Part shown: in pieces, positions 28,327 through 38,134 of the stretch
Numbering within the stretch: position 1 is the stretch's first letter
Layout: every line of letters starts with the position of its first letter
NCBI GenBank assembly: GCA_036555325.1
Contig: DATBLQ010000018.1
Coordinates: 68,622 to 132,621 of the forward strand
From: DATBLQ01 sp036555325
Lineage (GTDB): Bacteria > Pseudomonadota > Alphaproteobacteria > Rhizobiales > Aestuariivirgaceae
Direction: 5' to 3'
Length of the DNA stretch: 64,000 nucleotides
Position numbers and translations under genes: made by a program
Notes under the pieces: model-generated
Databases searched by the model: none
Seen by the model: the letters and a program-made list of their open reading frames with translations, nothing else
Told to the model about the DNA's origin: nothing

Positions 28327-30477
28327 ATGTTTGACATCGATGTTGAGGAAATCGAATGGGCCGGCAAGCCTTTGCGGCTTGAGACGGGACGCATGGCCCG
28401 CCAGGCCGATGGCACTGTCCTGGCCACCTATGGTGAGACCACGGTGCTGGCCACGGTGGTGAGCGATCGTGCACCTAAAGAAGGCATCGATTTCTTCCCT
28501 CTAACCGTCAATTACCAGGAAAAAACCTATGCTGCCGGCAAGATTCCAGGCGGCTATTTCAAACGCGAGGGCCGGCCTACTGAAAAGGAGACGCTCGTTT
28601 CGAGATTGATTGATCGCCCAATACGCCCGCTGTTCGCCGAGGGCTATCGCAACGAAACCCAGATCATCGCCACAGTGCTTTCCTATGATTTGGAAAATGA
28701 GCCGGATGTCGTCGCATTGGTCGCCTCCTCCGCCGCCCTGACGCTTTCGGGCATTCCCTTCATGGGACCGATCGGTGCTTCGAGGGTTGGGCTGGTCAAA
28801 GGCGAGCTTGTTCTCAATCCAAGCCTTGAGCAGATCAAGACCTCTGATCTCGATTTGGTTGTCGCTGGAACGGCCGATGCGGTTTTGATGGTCGAATCGG
28901 AAGCCCGCGAACTGAGCGAGGAGACGATGCTCCGCGCCGTGATGTTCGGTCAGCGCAGCTTTCAGCCGGTTATCGATGCAATCATCCGCCTGGCGGAGCG
29001 TGCCGCGAGAGAACCCCGGCAGTTTGCCTCCGAAGATAGTTCCACCCTCTACGAGGACATCAAACGGCTCGCCGAGGCTGAGCTTCGCTCCGCCTATGCT
29101 ATCGCAGGCAAGGAAGAACGCCGCGAGGCGATCCAGGCGATAAAGGACAAAATCATCGAAACCCTCGCCCCCGAAGGGCAACTGGATGCGCCGTCGCCGC
29201 TCCGCATAGCCGATACATTCAAGCAGCTGGAGAAAGCGATCGTTCGCGGCACCATCCTTGAAACAGGCCACCGCATCGATGGTCGCGATCTGGTCACCGT
29301 GCGTCCCATCAAATGCGAGGTCGGAGTTCTGCCTCGCACTCACGGCTCGGCCCTGTTCACCCGTGGCGAGACGCAAGCCCTTGCCATCACCACTCTCGGC
29401 ACCGGCGAAGATGAGCAATACGTCGATGCTCTTGAAGGAACCTACAAAGAAACTTTCATGCTGCACTATAATTTCCCCCCATTCTCGGTCGGCGAAACCG
29501 GCCGGCTGGGGGGTGCCGGCCGCCGTGAGATTGGTCATGGCAAATTGGCTTGGCGGGCAATTCATCCGATGTTGCCCAACTCAGACAATTTTCCATACAC
29601 CATTCGAGTCGTTTCGGAGATAACCGAATCGAACGGCTCTTCGTCTATGGCGACGGTATGTGGGTCCTCTCTGGCTCTCATGGATGCCGGCGTTCCTCTC
29701 AAAGCGCCTGTCGCGGGCATCGCCATGGGGCTGATAAAGGAAGATGATCGTTTTGCCGTCCTCTCCGACATTTTGGGAGATGAGGATCATCTGGGCGATA
29801 TGGATTTCAAGGTGGCGGGCACCGCCAACGGCGTGACCTCGCTGCAGATGGACATCAAGATTACCGGAATAACCGAGGAGATTATGCAGACCGCCTTGTT
29901 TCAGGCGAAAAGCGGCAGGCTGCATATCTTGGAGAAGATGTCCGAGGCCATCACCGAAGCGCGCCCCGGACTTGGCGAACACGCACCGCGCATCGAGGTC
30001 ATGACGATTCCGACCGACAAGATTCGCGAAGTGATCGGCTCCGGTGGCAAGGTTATTCGGGAAATAGTCGAAAAGACGGGCGCCAAGATCGATATCTCCG
30101 ATGACGGCACCATAAAGATTGCCTCCGCAAACGGCGCGGCAATCAATGCCGCCATCAAGTGGATCAAGTCGATTGTGTCTGAACCCGAAGTCGGAGAGAT
30201 CTACGATGGCACTGTTGTGAAGGTTGTCGATTTCGGTGCGTTCGTTAATTTCTTCGGCGCCCGCGATGGCCTGGTGCATGTCTCGGAATTGGCTCCGCGT
30301 CGAATTGCCAAGGTCGCAGACGTCGTCAAAGAAGGCGATAAGGTAAAGGTGAAACTGTTGGGCTTCGACCAGCGCGGCAAGGTTCGCCTCTCCATGAAGG
30401 CCGTTGATCAGGTAACGGGGGAAGATATTTCCAAGCGTGAGGATCAACCTGCTCCCGTGGCGGCTGAAGCCGAATAG
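28327..30477 (+). CDS. pnp: Polyribonucleotide nucleotidyltransferase
   Basis: PNPase degrades RNA 3'-5' by phosphorolysis and is part of the degradosome. The 716-residue protein has two RNase PH-like domains with the catalytic acidic cluster DEDHLGDMD at about 485-493, then a KH domain ([19 protein letters not shown]) and an S1 domain ([17 protein letters not shown]). A GAAGGA site precedes the ATG. The 164-base gap after rpsO may carry RNase III-type processing structures, but I could not define one. The gene converges on the hydroxyacid dehydrogenase; the 112 bases between them hold a 6-bp inverted repeat (CTGTCG/CGACAG, 30520-30539) without a T-run. Confidence 0.98.
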   Translation: MFDIDVEEIEWAGKPLRLETGRMARQADGTVLATYGETTVLATVVSDRAPKEGIDFFPLTVNYQEKTYAAGKIPGGYFKREGRPTEKETLVSRLIDRPIRPLFAEGYRNETQIIATVLSYDLENEPDVVALVASSAALTLSGIPFMGPIGASRVGLVKGELVLNPSLEQIKTSDLDLVVAGTADAVLMVESEARELSEETMLRAVMFGQRSFQPVIDAIIRLAERAAREPRQFASEDSSTLYEDIKRLAEAELRSAYAIAGKEERREAIQAIKDKIIETLAPEGQLDAPSPLRIADTFKQLEKAIVRGTILETGHRIDGRDLVTVRPIKCEVGVLPRTHGSALFTRGETQALAITTLGTGEDEQYVDALEGTYKETFMLHYNFPPFSVGETGRLGGAGRREIGHGKLAWRAIHPMLPNSDNFPYTIRVVSEITESNGSSSMATVCGSSLALMDAGVPLKAPVAGIAMGLIKEDDRFAVLSDILGDEDHLGDMDFKVAGTANGVTSLQMDIKITGITEEIMQTALFQAKSGRLHILEKMSEAITEARPGLGEHAPRIEVMTIPTDKIREVIGSGGKVIREIVEKTGAKIDISDDGTIKIASANGAAINAAIKWIKSIVSEPEVGEIYDGTVVKVVDFGAFVNFFGARDGLVHVSELAPRRIAKVADVVKEGDKVKVKLLGFDQRGKVRLSMKAVDQVTGEDISKREDQPAPVAAEAE

Positions 30478-30589
30478 AAATTCGCTTTCCTAGAAGTCGA
30501 CTTCGGGCAAGACCTGCATCTGTCGAGTTGAAACGACAGGCGGGTGCCTGCGCGGCGCCTGGCTGCGAATTTCTCGAAAGCCTCTTAAG

Positions 30590-31579
30590 TCAAAGCATCG
30601 CCGGCAGCACGCGATCGGGCGGCTTGTGACCGTCGACCCACGTCTTGATATTGATAATGACTTTCTCGCCCATGTCGATCCGCCCTTCGATCGTTGCCGA
30701 CCCCATGTGAGGTAGAAGGACCGACTTTTTCGACTTGAGCAGGCGTGGGTTCACGGCCGGCTCATGTTCGAAAACATCAAGCCCGACACCTCCCAGTTCT
30801 CCAGCCTCGAGCATTCGGGCGAGCGCGTTCTCGTCTATTACTTCTCCGCGGGCCGTGTTGACGATGATGGCATCGGGCTTCATGAGCTTCAGGCGCCGCG
30901 CCGAAAGCAGGTGATACGTGCCGGGGGTGTGTGGACAGTTGACCGATACGATGTCCATGCGGGCGAGCATCTGATCGAGGCTTTCCCAGTAGGTCGCCTC
31001 CAGTGCTTCTTCAATCGAGCTATGGACAGGTTTGCGATTGTGATAGTGGATTTGCAGCCCAAAGGCATTTGCGCGGCGCGCCACGGCCTGGCCGATGCGG
31101 CCCATGCCGATTATACCGAGGCGCTTGCCGAAGATTCGATGCCCGAGCATCCAGGTCGGCGACCAGCCTTGCCAGCTGTTGTCCGGCCCGATCACCTGCG
31201 CGCCCTCGATGATCCGCCGGGCCACAGCAAGGATCAAGGCCATCGTCATGTCCGCCGTATCCTCCGTCAGAACCCCAGGTGTATTGGTCACTGTTATGCC
31301 ATGCGCCAGAGCGGTCTCGACATCGATGTTGTCGACGCCGGTGCCAAAATTGGCGATGAGTTTGAATTGCTCCCCCGCCTGCAGGATGATGGCCTTGTCG
31401 ATGCGATCGGTCACGGTAGGCACCAGCACCTCAGCCTCCTTTACCGCAGCCATGAGACCTTCCTGGGTCATTGGCGAATCGTCGGGGTTGAGCTTGGTGT
31501 TGAACAGCTCGCGCATCCGGGTCTCCACCACATCCGGCAGTTTGCGGGTGACGATGACCAACGGTTTGCGCTTCGTCAT
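30590..31579 (-). CDS. D-isomer 2-hydroxyacid dehydrogenase (glyoxylate/hydroxypyruvate reductase type)
   Basis: An NAD(P)H-dependent cytoplasmic enzyme that probably reduces glyoxylate or hydroxypyruvate. The 329-residue protein has the Rossmann motif GIIGMGRIGQAV (154-165) and the family's catalytic residues Arg244 (NTARGEV), Glu273 (DVFEHEP) and His291 (LLPHMGSAT). It resembles GyaR-type D-glycerate dehydrogenases of Rhizobiales. A hydroxypyruvate-isomerase-type gene lies 30 kb away in this window, but a common pathway is only a guess. The start follows a short AGGAG-like site. Confidence 0.9.
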   Translation of the reverse strand: MTKRKPLVIVTRKLPDVVETRMRELFNTKLNPDDSPMTQEGLMAAVKEAEVLVPTVTDRIDKAIILQAGEQFKLIANFGTGVDNIDVETALAHGITVTNTPGVLTEDTADMTMALILAVARRIIEGAQVIGPDNSWQGWSPTWMLGHRIFGKRLGIIGMGRIGQAVARRANAFGLQIHYHNRKPVHSSIEEALEATYWESLDQMLARMDIVSVNCPHTPGTYHLLSARRLKLMKPDAIIVNTARGEVIDENALARMLEAGELGGVGLDVFEHEPAVNPRLLKSKKSVLLPHMGSATIEGRIDMGEKVIINIKTWVDGHKPPDRVLPAML

Positions 31580-31755
31580 AAATCTCTCCTAAAAGCCGCG
31601 TTTACTACCCATTAACCGCTTGGCCGCAGCTTTGCCTTGGGGCATTTTATGTCCCTGAGTCTGTGTAGACTGCGCTAGACCGAGGTGGCAAGGGCGGACA
31701 AGTTTGGCCGAAAAGCCCAGATCCTCTTGGACCTAGGCCGGGTGATGGGGAACAG

Positions 31756-32340
31756 ATGGGCAGACGCCGATTGGGTTCGATTTTCCTGGCGGTAGCATGT
31801 GTAGTCATGCTTGCGGCCGCCGCCTATTCGCTGTTCACCCAGCGCTCGGGTGGCGAAGTGAAAGCTGCTTCTGCCGATGCCGCTGTCGACGACAACAAAG
31901 GATTGGGGCCGAGCGGATTACCCGTGCCCCGCTTTGTCAGCCTTAAGACCGATATCGTCAACGTGCGCCGCGGGCCGTCTAGCGATCATGAAGTAGCATG
32001 GGTGTTTCGGCGCAAGGGTCTGCCCGTGGAAATAATCGCCGAATACGAACATTGGCGTCGTATCCGTGACAGCGAAGGTGAAGAAGGCTGGGTTTACCAA
32101 AGCCTGCTCGCCGGTGAGCGTACCGCCATAGTTGAACCTTGGAAGAAGGGCAGGTCCGTTGCGCTAAGAAGAAAGCCCGAGGCGTCGTCTCCCGCAGTTG
32201 CCTTGCTGAAGTCGGGCGTTATCGGACAGGTCGAGAAATGCACCGGCCAATGGTGCCAGCTCGCGGTGAACGGCTACGAAGGCTGGATCGATCAAGCTCT
32301 GCTTTTCGGCGTATACCCTGGCGAGCGACTTGACGATTGA
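31756..32340 (+). CDS. Exported bacterial SH3-domain protein
   Basis: A 194-residue protein with an N-terminal hydrophobic helix (residues 7-25) that acts as a signal anchor or uncleaved signal, then two bacterial SH3-like repeats (about 58-120 and 125-190). Each shows the pattern of a short strand with a 'VRRGPS' or 'LRRKPE' turn and a W/G pair (VNVRRGPSS...EGWVYQ; VALRRKPE...EGWIDQ). Such proteins usually sit in the periplasm and bind cell-wall or protein ligands. The function is unknown. The gene is convergent with irr and separated from it by no bases. Confidence 0.8.
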   Translation: MGRRRLGSIFLAVACVVMLAAAAYSLFTQRSGGEVKAASADAAVDDNKGLGPSGLPVPRFVSLKTDIVNVRRGPSSDHEVAWVFRRKGLPVEIIAEYEHWRRIRDSEGEEGWVYQSLLAGERTAIVEPWKKGRSVALRRKPEASSPAVALLKSGVIGQVEKCTGQWCQLAVNGYEGWIDQALLFGVYPGERLDD

Positions 32341-32751
32341 TCACCGTTCCGACAGTCGAACAACAACGTCGATACGCGAAATCCGCTTGCCCGGCGGTGC
32401 CGCTGGCAGCCCCTCGACCGTCACCCCAGCGTCCATGATATCCATCAGCCGGCCTTCGCTTTCAAAGTAGAAATGAAAATGATCCGCAGTGTTGGTGTCA
32501 AAATAGGTTTTGGCGCCCTCGATCGCCACCTCGCGCAAGAGTTTTGCCGCAGTGAATTGATTGAGCGTGTTGTAGACTGTGGCGAGCGAAATCCTTGTAC
32601 CGGCTCGAAGCGCTTCCTGATGCAACTCCTCCGCGGTGATATGACGATCTGCTCCGCCAAACAAAAGCTCAGCCAGAACCAACCTTTGGCGCGTTGGTCT
32701 GAGACCAGCGCTGCGCAACTTCAATACTGCCGGAGTTCTTTCATTCAACAT
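32341..32751 (-). CDS. irr: Iron response regulator Irr (Fur family)
   Basis: Irr is the haem-responsive global iron regulator of Rhizobiales; it represses haem and Fe-S genes through ICE operators when iron is low. The 136-residue protein has a Fur-type winged helix (RPTRQRLVLAELLF, RISLATVYNTLNQF) and the Irr-like TYFDTNTADHFHFYFESEG stretch. It contains no cysteine, so it has no N-terminal Cys-Pro haem regulatory motif. The usual triple histidine reads His91-Phe-His93. The divergent position next to fabA is typical for irr. The ICE-like box at 9809-9825 is a candidate target. Confidence 0.88.
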   Translation of the reverse strand: MLNERTPAVLKLRSAGLRPTRQRLVLAELLFGGADRHITAEELHQEALRAGTRISLATVYNTLNQFTAAKLLREVAIEGAKTYFDTNTADHFHFYFESEGRLMDIMDAGVTVEGLPAAPPGKRISRIDVVVRLSER

Positions 32752-32849
32752 GGATTTTTCTTTCTGAACATGGGCCTAACTAACACGCCAAGAGGGAATT
32801 TGGCAAACTGTGGAAGTCTGCATATATGACGCAGGGTGAGGGAGGTGGC

Positions 32850-32880
32850 TTGAACGAGATTGCCCTCTCAGGTGTATACT
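32850..32880 (+). promoter_or_regulatory. Probable sigma-70 promoter of fabA
   Basis: TTGAAC (32850-32855) and GTATAC/TATACT (32874-32880) are 18-19 bases apart, 57 bases before the fabA ATG, in the 185-base irr-fabA divergent region. No ICE-like inverted repeat was found in this region. Confidence 0.55.
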
Positions 32881-32936
32881 GCAAACCAAAATAGGGCCGC
32901 GGAAGGGTGGCATCTTGTCTATCGGAACGGGGCTGA

Positions 32937-33461
32937 ATGTTTCAGAAAAAGCCGAATTATACCTTTGAGGAGCTTCTGGCCTGTGGGCGTGGCGAATTGT
33001 TCGGGCCCGGCAATGCTCAATTGCCCTTGCCCCCGATGCTCATGTTTGATCGCATTACTCATATCGCCGACGAAGGAGGCGAGCACGGCAAAGGCCAAGT
33101 GGTCGCCGAACTCGACGTCCACCGTGATCTGTGGTTTTTTTCATGTCATTTTAGCGGGGATCCGGTAATGCCCGGCTGTTTGGGTTTGGATGCTCTGTGG
33201 CAGTTGCTAGGCTTCTTTCTCGGGTGGACAGGCGCACCCGGAAGGGGACGCGCCCTGGGCGTCGGCGAAGTAAAATTCGCCGGCATGGTTTTGCCGACCA
33301 TTCGGAAAGTGGAATATGTGGTGAACCTCAAACGAGTGATTCTCCGCAAACTCAATCTCGGAATTGCCGACGGTCTCTTGAAGGCCGATGGCGAGCCAAT
33401 TTATCAAGCCAATGATCTGCGGGTCGGGCTGTTCCTGGCGGGAGCCGAAGCGTCGGCCTGA
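32937..33461 (+). CDS. fabA: 3-hydroxydecanoyl-ACP dehydratase/isomerase
   Basis: FabA dehydrates 3-hydroxydecanoyl-ACP and isomerises the trans-2 to the cis-3 enoyl product, starting unsaturated fatty acid synthesis. The 174-residue protein retains the catalytic His71 ([13 protein letters not shown]) and Asp85 ([13 protein letters not shown]), equivalent to His70 and Asp84 of E. coli. It opens the fabA-fabB-fabI operon; all three are needed together for cis-vaccenic acid production. The ribosome binding site is weak. Confidence 0.97.
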   Translation: MFQKKPNYTFEELLACGRGELFGPGNAQLPLPPMLMFDRITHIADEGGEHGKGQVVAELDVHRDLWFFSCHFSGDPVMPGCLGLDALWQLLGFFLGWTGAPGRGRALGVGEVKFAGMVLPTIRKVEYVVNLKRVILRKLNLGIADGLLKADGEPIYQANDLRVGLFLAGAEASA

Positions 33462-33486
33462 TGAGTGCGAGCCAAAGGAGAAATTG

Positions 33487-34707
33487 ATGGTGCGGCGTGT
33501 GGTAGTCACCGGCATGGGCATTGTGTCCAGCATCGGCAACAACACCCAGGAGGTGCTTGCCTCTCTTCGCGAGGCAAGGTCAGGAATTGTGAAATCCGAA
33601 GACTATGCTCGTTTGGGGTTTCGCTGCCAGGTTCATGGTGCGCCCAATCTCGATCTCGATCAGGCGGTTGATCGGCGGGTCCGCCGCTTCATGGGTGATG
33701 GGGCGGCCTGGAACTGGGTAGCCATGCAGCAGGCGATCACCGACTCAGGCCTTGAGGAAAAGGAAACCAAAAGCGAGCGCACCGGAATTATCATGGGGTC
33801 CGGCGGCCCCTCAACCAAGACGATCGTTGGTGCTGCCGATACGACCCGGCAAAAGGGTCCAAAGCGTGTGGGCCCATTCGCTGTCCCTGCCGCGATGTCC
33901 AGCACCAATTCCGCAACCCTGGCGGTGCCGTTTGGCATCCGGGGCGTCAACTATTCGATTTCCTCCGCTTGCGCCACGTCTGCTCACTGCATTGGAAACT
34001 CGATGGAACTCATTCAATGGGGTAAGCAGGACGTCATGTTCGCCGGAGGTGGAGAAGAGCTTGATTGGACGTTATCGGTGCTGTTCGACGCCATGGGTGC
34101 GATGTCGTCCAAGTTTAACCAGGAGCCGACCAAGGCGTCGCGTCCGTACGATAAAAATCGCGATGGGTTTGTGATTGCTGGCGGGGCCGGTGTTTTGGTT
34201 CTCGAGGAACTGGGACACGCAAAGGCCCGCGGTGCGAAAATCTACGCCGAACTGGTTGGCTATGGGGCCACCTCTGATGGAGTGGACATGGTTCAGCCTT
34301 CCGGCGAGGGTGCAGCCCGGTGTATGCGTCAGGCGTTGTCGACAGTCAGGGAAAAGGTCGACTACATCAATCCTCATGCCACCTCTACGCCGATTGGCGA
34401 CAAGCGGGAAATCGAGGCCATCCGCGATGTTTTCGGCGAGAACATTCCCAAGATATCCGGCACCAAGTCTCTTACCGGGCACTCGCTCGGTGCCACCGGC
34501 GCTCAGGAGGCAATCTATTCCATTCTAATGATGAAGAACGGATTTATCTGCGAAAGTGCCAATATCGAGCAGCTTGATGAAGAGTTTGCGGATGTGCCGA
34601 TCGTCAGACAGCGGATCGACAATGCCCAGCTCAATGTGGTGCTTTCCAACAGTTTTGGTTTCGGCGGAACCAATGCATCGCTTGCAGTGCAGCGTTATAA
34701 CGGATGA
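33487..34707 (+). CDS. fabB: 3-oxoacyl-ACP synthase I
   Basis: FabB condenses malonyl-ACP with the growing chain and is required to elongate the cis-3-decenoyl product of FabA. The 406-residue protein has the Cys-His-His triad of the family: Cys162 ([11 protein letters not shown]), a His in INPHATSTP and a His in [19 protein letters not shown] at 33474-33480 lies six bases before the ATG. The gene starts 25 bases after fabA. Confidence 0.97.
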   Translation: MVRRVVVTGMGIVSSIGNNTQEVLASLREARSGIVKSEDYARLGFRCQVHGAPNLDLDQAVDRRVRRFMGDGAAWNWVAMQQAITDSGLEEKETKSERTGIIMGSGGPSTKTIVGAADTTRQKGPKRVGPFAVPAAMSSTNSATLAVPFGIRGVNYSISSACATSAHCIGNSMELIQWGKQDVMFAGGGEELDWTLSVLFDAMGAMSSKFNQEPTKASRPYDKNRDGFVIAGGAGVLVLEELGHAKARGAKIYAELVGYGATSDGVDMVQPSGEGAARCMRQALSTVREKVDYINPHATSTPIGDKREIEAIRDVFGENIPKISGTKSLTGHSLGATGAQEAIYSILMMKNGFICESANIEQLDEEFADVPIVRQRIDNAQLNVVLSNSFGFGGTNASLAVQRYNG

Positions 34708-34743
34708 AGCGCCCGAACAAAACCGTGCGCGACAGGGGAAACT

Positions 34744-35571
34744 ATGACCGACATCATGAAAGGCCGGCGGGGCCTCATCATGGGAGTGGCGAATGACCAC
34801 TCTATCGCGTGGGGCATCGCTCAGTTGCTTCACCAGCACGGCGCCGAATTGGCATTTACTTATCAGGGCGAGGCGTTCGGCCGTCGGGTAAAGCCGCTCG
34901 CCGATCAGGTCGGCAGCAAACTAATATTTCCTTGCGACGTAGAGGATCTCTCCACCGTCGATAAGGTATTCGCCGACTTGCAGAAGGCCTGGGGCACGCT
35001 CGATTTTCTCCTCCATGCCATTGCCTATTCCGACAAGGCCGAGCTTAAGGGCCCATATGCTGGAACAACGCGTGAGAACTTTGTCCGCACCATGATCATC
35101 TCCTGCTTTTCCTTCACCGAGCTTGCAACCCGTGCCGCCGCACTCATGCCTTCCGGTGGCGCAATGGTGACATTGACCTACGGCGGATCGACGCGCGTAA
35201 TGCCCAACTACAACGTGATGGGCGTTGCCAAGGCCGCACTCGAGGCCTCGGTTCGATACCTTGCCGCCGACTTTGGCCCCAAAGGCATTCGTGTCAACGC
35301 CATATCGGCAGGCCCAATGCGCACCCTTGCCGGCTCTGGCATCGGCGATGCCCGTATTATGTTCAATTATCAGAAGCGTCACTCCCCGTTGCGCCGCACT
35401 GTTACTCTTGCGGACGTTGGAGGTGCCGGACTCTACCTCCTTTCCCCACTGTCCAGTGGAGTAACCGGCGAAATTCACTATGTCGATTCGGGATACAACA
35501 TCATTTCAACGCCAAGACCCGAGGATATGAAGTCCGAAGATATCGACGACATCCCTGAAGCCGCACAGTGA
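34744..35571 (+). CDS. fabI: Enoyl-ACP reductase (NADH)
   Basis: FabI completes each fatty acid elongation cycle by reducing enoyl-ACP; it is the target of triclosan in many bacteria. The 275-residue short-chain dehydrogenase-like protein has the FabI nucleotide motif (GLIMGVANDHSIAWGIA) and the Tyr156-x6-Lys163 catalytic pair (NYNVMGVAKAALE). It is the third gene of the fab operon and ends directly against the minus-strand moeB-like gene, so transcription converges there. No strong terminator was seen in the shared end. Confidence 0.96.
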   Translation: MTDIMKGRRGLIMGVANDHSIAWGIAQLLHQHGAELAFTYQGEAFGRRVKPLADQVGSKLIFPCDVEDLSTVDKVFADLQKAWGTLDFLLHAIAYSDKAELKGPYAGTTRENFVRTMIISCFSFTELATRAAALMPSGGAMVTLTYGGSTRVMPNYNVMGVAKAALEASVRYLAADFGPKGIRVNAISAGPMRTLAGSGIGDARIMFNYQKRHSPLRRTVTLADVGGAGLYLLSPLSSGVTGEIHYVDSGYNIISTPRPEDMKSEDIDDIPEAAQ

Positions 35572-36375
35572 TCAGCGGTGGTGGGTTAGATCGCGGATCG
35601 TTGCCCCCCGTCCGTTCAACGGATTGTTGGGATCCCACTTGATTTCCGTCACATAGCAGCGCATTTCGAGCGCATCGAACATGAATAGTTTTCCCGCCAG
35701 GCTCTCGCCGATTCCAATAAGTTCTTTCAGCACCTCAATTGCCTGAATCGAACCAATGATGCCGGTGAGTGCGCCGAGAATGCCCGCCTCCTCGCAGCTT
35801 GGCAGCAAGCCAGGTGGCGGCTCTTCCGGGAATACACAGCGATACGTGGGATAAGGTGAGCCGTCCTCCCGCCGCTCGTGCGGTTTGAAGGTGGAGATCT
35901 GTCCCTCGAACTGTCCAACCGCCGCCATCACCAATGTCTTGGAGGCAAGAAAGCACGCGTCACTCACGAGGTAACGGGTAGGGAAATTATCCGAACCGTC
36001 GACGATGATGTCATAGGATTTGACAATGTCGAGCGCATTCTCCGCCGTAAGCCGCGTCTGGAAGCAATCGACTTTGACAAGCGGATTGATGGATTTGACC
36101 GTCATCGCCGCGCTCTCGGTTTTGTCCATTCCCACACGTTCGGTGGCATGGATCACTTGTCGCTGCAGATTGGACAAGCTTACGCGGTCACTGTCGATGA
36201 TCCCCAGTCGGCCTACGCCGGCCGCGGCCAGATACATGAGAACCGGCGTGCCGAGGCCGCCGGCCCCCACCACCAGCACGCTCGCTGCCTTGAGCTTTGC
36301 TTGCCCGGGCCCTCCTACTTCCTTGAGAAGGATATGCCGCGAATAGCGCTCAAGCTCGATCGGAGAAAGGGCCAT
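35572..36375 (-). CDS. MoeB/ThiF/HesA-family adenylyltransferase without zinc site
   Basis: An E1-like enzyme that adenylates the C-terminal Gly-Gly of a ubiquitin-like sulfur carrier (MoaD or ThiS). The 267-residue protein has the ATP-binding VVGAGGLGTPVLMYLAAAGVG region and Arg-finger segment (DRVSLSNLQRQ). The conserved active-site Cys is in PSCEEAGILG. Of the four zinc cysteines of E. coli MoeB, the first pair is reduced to TYRC and the C-terminal CxxC is missing. Which carrier it serves is not clear. It is the last gene of the ubiE-ubiB-coaBC-dut operon, six bases after dut. Confidence 0.85.
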   Translation of the reverse strand: MALSPIELERYSRHILLKEVGGPGQAKLKAASVLVVGAGGLGTPVLMYLAAAGVGRLGIIDSDRVSLSNLQRQVIHATERVGMDKTESAAMTVKSINPLVKVDCFQTRLTAENALDIVKSYDIIVDGSDNFPTRYLVSDACFLASKTLVMAAVGQFEGQISTFKPHERREDGSPYPTYRCVFPEEPPPGLLPSCEEAGILGALTGIIGSIQAIEVLKELIGIGESLAGKLFMFDALEMRCYVTEIKWDPNNPLNGRGATIRDLTHHR

Positions 36376-36380
36376 GCTGG

Positions 36381-36839
36381 CTAGCGGTTGCCCGATGAGC
36401 CGAAGCCTCGGCTGCCGCGCTGGGTTTCGTCAAGTTGTTGGGTTTCAATCAGTTGAGCTTGCGCCACCGGCGCGATTACGAGCTGCGCAATGCGGTCACC
36501 GCGCTGCACGGTGAAGGCCGATTGCCCAAGATTAATGAGAATGACTTGGATTTCTCCTCGATAATCACTGTCGACCGTTCCCGGGCTGTTCAAACACGTT
36601 ACGCCGTTGTTCAGGGCCAGTCCCGATCTCGGTCTGATCTGCGCTTCATAACCCCAGGGAAGCGCAATGGCCACCCCGGTTGCAATGGCTTTTCGGCCGC
36701 CGGGCGGCAGGACGATCACCTCCTCCGGTCGTGTGGCTGCTCGCAAGTCAACCCCGGCAGCACCGGGGCTAGCATAGTCGGGAAGCGGCAATCCTTCCCC
36801 ATGTGCAAGACGTCTGATCAAAACCTGTACGTCGCTCAT
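36381..36839 (-). CDS. dut: dUTP diphosphatase
   Basis: Dut hydrolyses dUTP to dUMP, preventing uracil in DNA and feeding thymidylate synthesis. The five dUTPase motifs are present in the 152-residue protein: [34 protein letters not shown] (with the catalytic Asp), [13 protein letters not shown] and [10 protein letters not shown]. It overlaps coaBC by four bases (ATGA), an operon pairing that is widely conserved. Confidence 0.97.
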   Translation of the reverse strand: MSDVQVLIRRLAHGEGLPLPDYASPGAAGVDLRAATRPEEVIVLPPGGRKAIATGVAIALPWGYEAQIRPRSGLALNNGVTCLNSPGTVDSDYRGEIQVILINLGQSAFTVQRGDRIAQLVIAPVAQAQLIETQQLDETQRGSRGFGSSGNR

Positions 36840-38059
36840 TCCGCCGCCTTGCGGGTTGATTGAAGCCGCTGGGCAAATTTGTCCATGAGACGGGATGCAA
36901 CCTCTTCCTTGCTCAAGATGTCCCAGCTCTCCACTTGATCGCCTGAAATAACGTGCACGCGGTTTCTGTCGCCGCCCATGACCCCCGACTTGGCGCTGAC
37001 ATCGTTCGCTATGATGATATCGGCACTCTTTCTCTTCAGCTTGGTTTTTCCGTTCTCAATAACATTCTCTGTTTCTGCCGCAAAGCCGACCAGCAGCCTG
37101 GGCCGCCATTTGTGTCTTGCAATGCCGGCCAGAATGTCGGGGTTTTCGGTCAGCGCAAGCGAGGGAACTCCTGATGCTCCAGTCTTTTTGATCTTCTCGC
37201 TGCTGACGTTCGATATCCGCCAGTCCGCCACCGCGGCAGCGAAAATTCCGATGTCGGCCGGCAGCTCCCGCTCGCATGCCTTGAGCATCTCCTCGGCGGT
37301 CTCCACAGCAACAACACGCACCCCCGGCGGCGCCGGAAGGTTTGTCGGTCCGGAAATGAGGACCGTCTTCGCTCCCCGCGCCGCCGCCGCTTTTGCCAGC
37401 GCGTAGCCTTGACGGCCAGACGACCGATTGGCGATATAACGGATAGGGTCGATCGGCTCAAACGTCGGACCGGCGGTGACAATGACCTTGCAGTCTTTCA
37501 GCCGATCCTTCTCGCCGGTATCGAGCAGGCCGCTGATCGCTTTCAAGATCTCCTGTGGCTCGGCCATGCGACCCGGCCCGAATTCCCCACAGGCCATATC
37601 TCCCTCGTTTGGGCCGACGATCGCAATGTCGGATTGGCGCAAGATTCCAAGATTGCGCTGTGTAGCGGGGTGTTGCCACATGCGAACGTTCATTGCCGGC
37701 GCGATCAGCACCGGCTTGTCGGTGGCAAGCAGTGCCGTCGTTGCGAGATCGTCTGCCAAACCTGCCGCCATCTTCGCCATGATATCTGCGCTTGCAGGTG
37801 CAACTACAATAAGATCGGCTGAGCGCGACAACTCGATATGGCCGATCTCCGATTCGTCAGTAAGGCTGAACAGGTCGGTGAATACTCTGTCCTGAGTGAG
37901 GCTGGAAACCGCCAAGGGCGTGACGAACTGTGTGCCCGCCCGGGTCAGGATACCCCTCACGCTTGCCCCCTCTTCTCGGAGCCGGCGGATGAGCTCCAGG
38001 CTCTTATAGGCCGCAATACCACCAGCGATGATCAGCAGAATTCGTTTGCCGTGCAACAT
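36836..38059 (-). CDS. coaBC: Phosphopantothenoylcysteine decarboxylase/synthase
   Basis: This bifunctional enzyme performs two steps of coenzyme A synthesis: ligation of 4'-phosphopantothenate with cysteine and decarboxylation of the product. The N-terminal CoaC flavoprotein domain (residues 1-185) has [23 protein letters not shown] and the catalytic Cys in [12 protein letters not shown]. The C-terminal CoaB domain has [12 protein letters not shown] and DIIIAND. The length is 407 residues. It follows ubiB after 75 bases. Confidence 0.96.
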   Translation of the reverse strand: MLHGKRILLIIAGGIAAYKSLELIRRLREEGASVRGILTRAGTQFVTPLAVSSLTQDRVFTDLFSLTDESEIGHIELSRSADLIVVAPASADIMAKMAAGLADDLATTALLATDKPVLIAPAMNVRMWQHPATQRNLGILRQSDIAIVGPNEGDMACGEFGPGRMAEPQEILKAISGLLDTGEKDRLKDCKVIVTAGPTFEPIDPIRYIANRSSGRQGYALAKAAAARGAKTVLISGPTNLPAPPGVRVVAVETAEEMLKACERELPADIGIFAAAVADWRISNVSSEKIKKTGASGVPSLALTENPDILAGIARHKWRPRLLVGFAAETENVIENGKTKLKRKSADIIIANDVSAKSGVMGGDRNRVHVISGDQVESWDILSKEEVASRLMDKFAQRLQSTRKAAE

Positions 38060-38134
38060 CCATTCGACTTTCCACGTTTCAGCTCATTATCGCATCTTTT
38101 GACAAGGCGCCCAAACCCTCCTCGTCGAAAATGG

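Noticed and set aside
28501..29565. Open frame of 354 codons antisense to pnp
   Set aside because: pnp is unambiguous across this stretch; the antisense frame has no recognisable domain.
30493..30504. Perfect 12-base palindrome GAAGTCGACTTC after pnp
   Set aside because: Palindromes of this length are expected by chance several times in 64 kb, and no T-run or second copy accompanies it.
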